Positions 62,736-64,000 of a stretch of DNA of 64,000 nt are shown here, piece by piece. The notes under the pieces are model-generated. The model did not search any database and was not told where the DNA came from. It saw nothing but the letters and a program-made list of their open reading frames with translations. Source of the stretch: Thereva unica. Its lineage: Eukaryota > Arthropoda > Insecta > Diptera > Therevidae. Position 1 is the first letter of the stretch. Each line of letters starts with the position of its first letter. A program made the translations under genes and the position numbers. The stretch covers positions 190,203,112-190,267,111 of the forward strand of contig OX465281.1 of the NCBI GenBank assembly GCA_949987705.1, read 5' to 3'.

Positions 62736-63348
62736 TTTTTTTTAATATTTACTTAAACTTGAATAATTCCTAGACTAATTATCGTAGAGCAACGTAATTC
62801 GGTTCGTCTTTTAGGTAAATGTGTATTCTTTTATATGATATTAAGTGGATGACATCGTTTACAAGATATGTAATTAAAAATGTGATCTAAATCCCAATTT
62901 TTTTCGTTTTTTCAGAAAAATTCCAATATTTTAGCATTTTGGTCTTATTTTGAACCTACATATCTTGTAAAGGGAGTCACTCAAGTTCCCGTTCTTAAAA
63001 TTTTCGAATTCAAGTATCAAATTAGTATTCAGCATGCTCAAAATCATATAAATACAAGTTTTGAACAATTTTGAAAAAAAAATTTCGCCATATTGGATCC
63101 GCCATTTTGAATTTCCAAATTTTGACATCAAATTCGTAATCGGCATGTCCAAAAACATCTAGATACAAGTTTTGAGTTTATTTCTACAATGTTTTAAAAA
63201 TAATGCCCGCCATATTGTATTCACCATTTTGAATTTTCAGTTTTTGATATTAAATTCGTGATCAGCGAGCTCGATTACCCTATAATACCGAATTTCGTCC
63301 AAATTCATCAATATTTAGACCACGTTTTCGGCAATTCGTTCCACTGTG

Positions 63349-64000
63349 AAGCGTTGTAAATTTCAATTACGAAAGGTTCCTTTATAATCCCTTCGACATT
63401 CGCGAGTATTGGCCAAAATTGCTCAGTTGAGCTATTAAAAATTGGCAAACCATCGCCATTAATGTTTAACAAAATGCTATTATCTTTTTGTAAATTTTAA
63501 AATGCCTTCTTAAGACAAACTGTAACATCTTGCTGCCAATATTTGCATTCTTCATCGATGTTCGTCACTTCTACTGATTTTGGTGTCATCAGAACGGTTC
63601 TTCCTTCAGTTGGAAATTTACTAGGAAGTAGTTTGTTTAAAACACTAAGTAAATCAGTTATTCCATTTCTACCGATACCATATTTGTTAGCCCAACTTCC
63701 AATTCCCGCGATTGCATCTCCTACTCTAATATTGATATCATCATTATAATCAAATTATTCAGATAAGTTGCCCAAATTATCAACTTCATTTCTCATTCGA
63801 TTTGATTCTTCCTCATCCGAAAATTCGATGATTCCGCTGTTCCCATCTAAAAAAACTTGAAGCAGTACTAGTAGAAGAGGCTTGACCGGCTTGAGAAGTT
63901 TCGAATGCCATTCTTATATATTTCCGCTTGTCTCTGGTGAACTTTCCACTTCTTTTATATTTTTGTAGCAATTTTTTGTCCATCATAAGATACCGCGGTT
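63349..64000 (-). pseudogene. Decayed transposon protein with 'iNgDGLPiF…FWPIL' signature
   Basis: Minus strand from 64000: frameshifted N-terminal part (RKWKVHQRQAEIYKN-like), then ELGSWANKYGIGRNGITDLL, VLNKLLPSKFPTEGRTVLM, TPKSVEVTNIDEECKYWQ, LLNINGDGLPIFNSS, EQFWPILANVEG and EPFVIEIYN, where it is cut by the 5.1-kb element. The '+tLl.TP' and 'inidGLPlFkSS…fWPIL' blocks are, as I recall, shared by a multicopy insect and cnidarian protein linked to DNA transposons. I cannot name its superfamily. Several stops and shifts. Confidence 0.55.

Larger units (their letters stand above)
58256..63348. mobile_element. 5.1-kb TIR element with CACAGTG ends (Transib/Chapaev-like)
   Basis: Left CACAGTGGGACGAATTGCC and right (reverse complement) CACAGTGGAACGAATTGCC, both followed by (T/G)AAAACGTGG. 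Subterminal inverted repeats follow (58905-59060 against 62930-63260). The CACAGTG terminal heptamer is the consensus RSS heptamer and resembles Transib ends. Host sequence on both sides is one split protein-coding remnant (EIYN / GDKK), supporting insertion, but the flanking five bases (CACCG and AAGCG on plus) are not a clean duplication. No transposase is seen. A short first exon-like MENDSA plus GT lies at about 58526-58545. The interior includes Helitron gene pieces and a decayed MITE. Confidence 0.6.

Overview
The window is eukaryotic and almost certainly insect. It is AT-rich, its genes have introns of about 45-60 bp, and it carries a pair of insect-type odorant receptor (7tm_6) genes embedded in a dense graveyard of insect-style transposons. 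I cannot name the species or order from the sequence. The only host genes I can support are the two odorant receptors. OR-A runs on the minus strand with exon 1 at 18347-18180 and exons 2-7 at 5329-2912. OR-B runs on the plus strand with exon 1 at 47575-47742 and exons 2-7 at 55614-56704. They are paralogues, head to head, with identical exon phases, nearly identical exon lengths and a conserved stretch of about 130 bp before the start codon. In both, intron 1 has been inflated by transposons (12.9 kb and 7.9 kb). Neither C-terminal exon is convincingly visible: OR-A runs into an R1-like fragment, and the end of OR-B is absent or beyond recognition.

Layout. 1-2.3 kb: unassigned. 2.3-5.3 kb: OR-A exons 2-7, with a 1.33-kb TIR element in intron 4. 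5.3-18.2 kb (OR-A intron 1): an R1/LOA-type retrotransposon remnant, Helitron-like repeats, a near-perfect 950-bp palindrome, a deleted Harbinger, an RTE retrotransposon split by a hAT and a Harbinger MITE, and a second decayed Harbinger. 18.3-47.4 kb (between the ORs): BEL/Pao and CR1 debris, a 4 x 146-bp tandem array, tRNA-derived SINEs, a decayed multicopy gene of unknown function, a Harbinger transposase split by about 5 kb of nested elements, a near-complete Harbinger (decayed MADF gene on plus, intact three-exon transposase on minus) and an I-clade retrotransposon split by a 1.3-kb palindrome. 47.6-56.7 kb: OR-B, with a near-complete non-LTR retrotransposon (ORF1 with PHD-like finger and zinc knuckles, ORF2 endonuclease/RT, split by a solo LTR) in intron 1. 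56.7-64 kb: MITEs and a 5.1-kb TIR element with RSS-heptamer-like ends (CACAGTG) inserted in another decayed transposon gene and containing Helitron endonuclease and Rep pieces.

The elements do not act together as a pathway, but their target-site duplications and interruptions give a readable order of insertions. The most unusual structures are an array of eight 25-bp hairpins with covarying stems (38295-38644), two large palindromes (8469-9418 and 44048-45356), the matched empty and filled intron in the OR pair, and the RSS-like element. Element boundaries come from visible terminal repeats and short duplications, and domain calls from motif reading. No alignment or database search was run.
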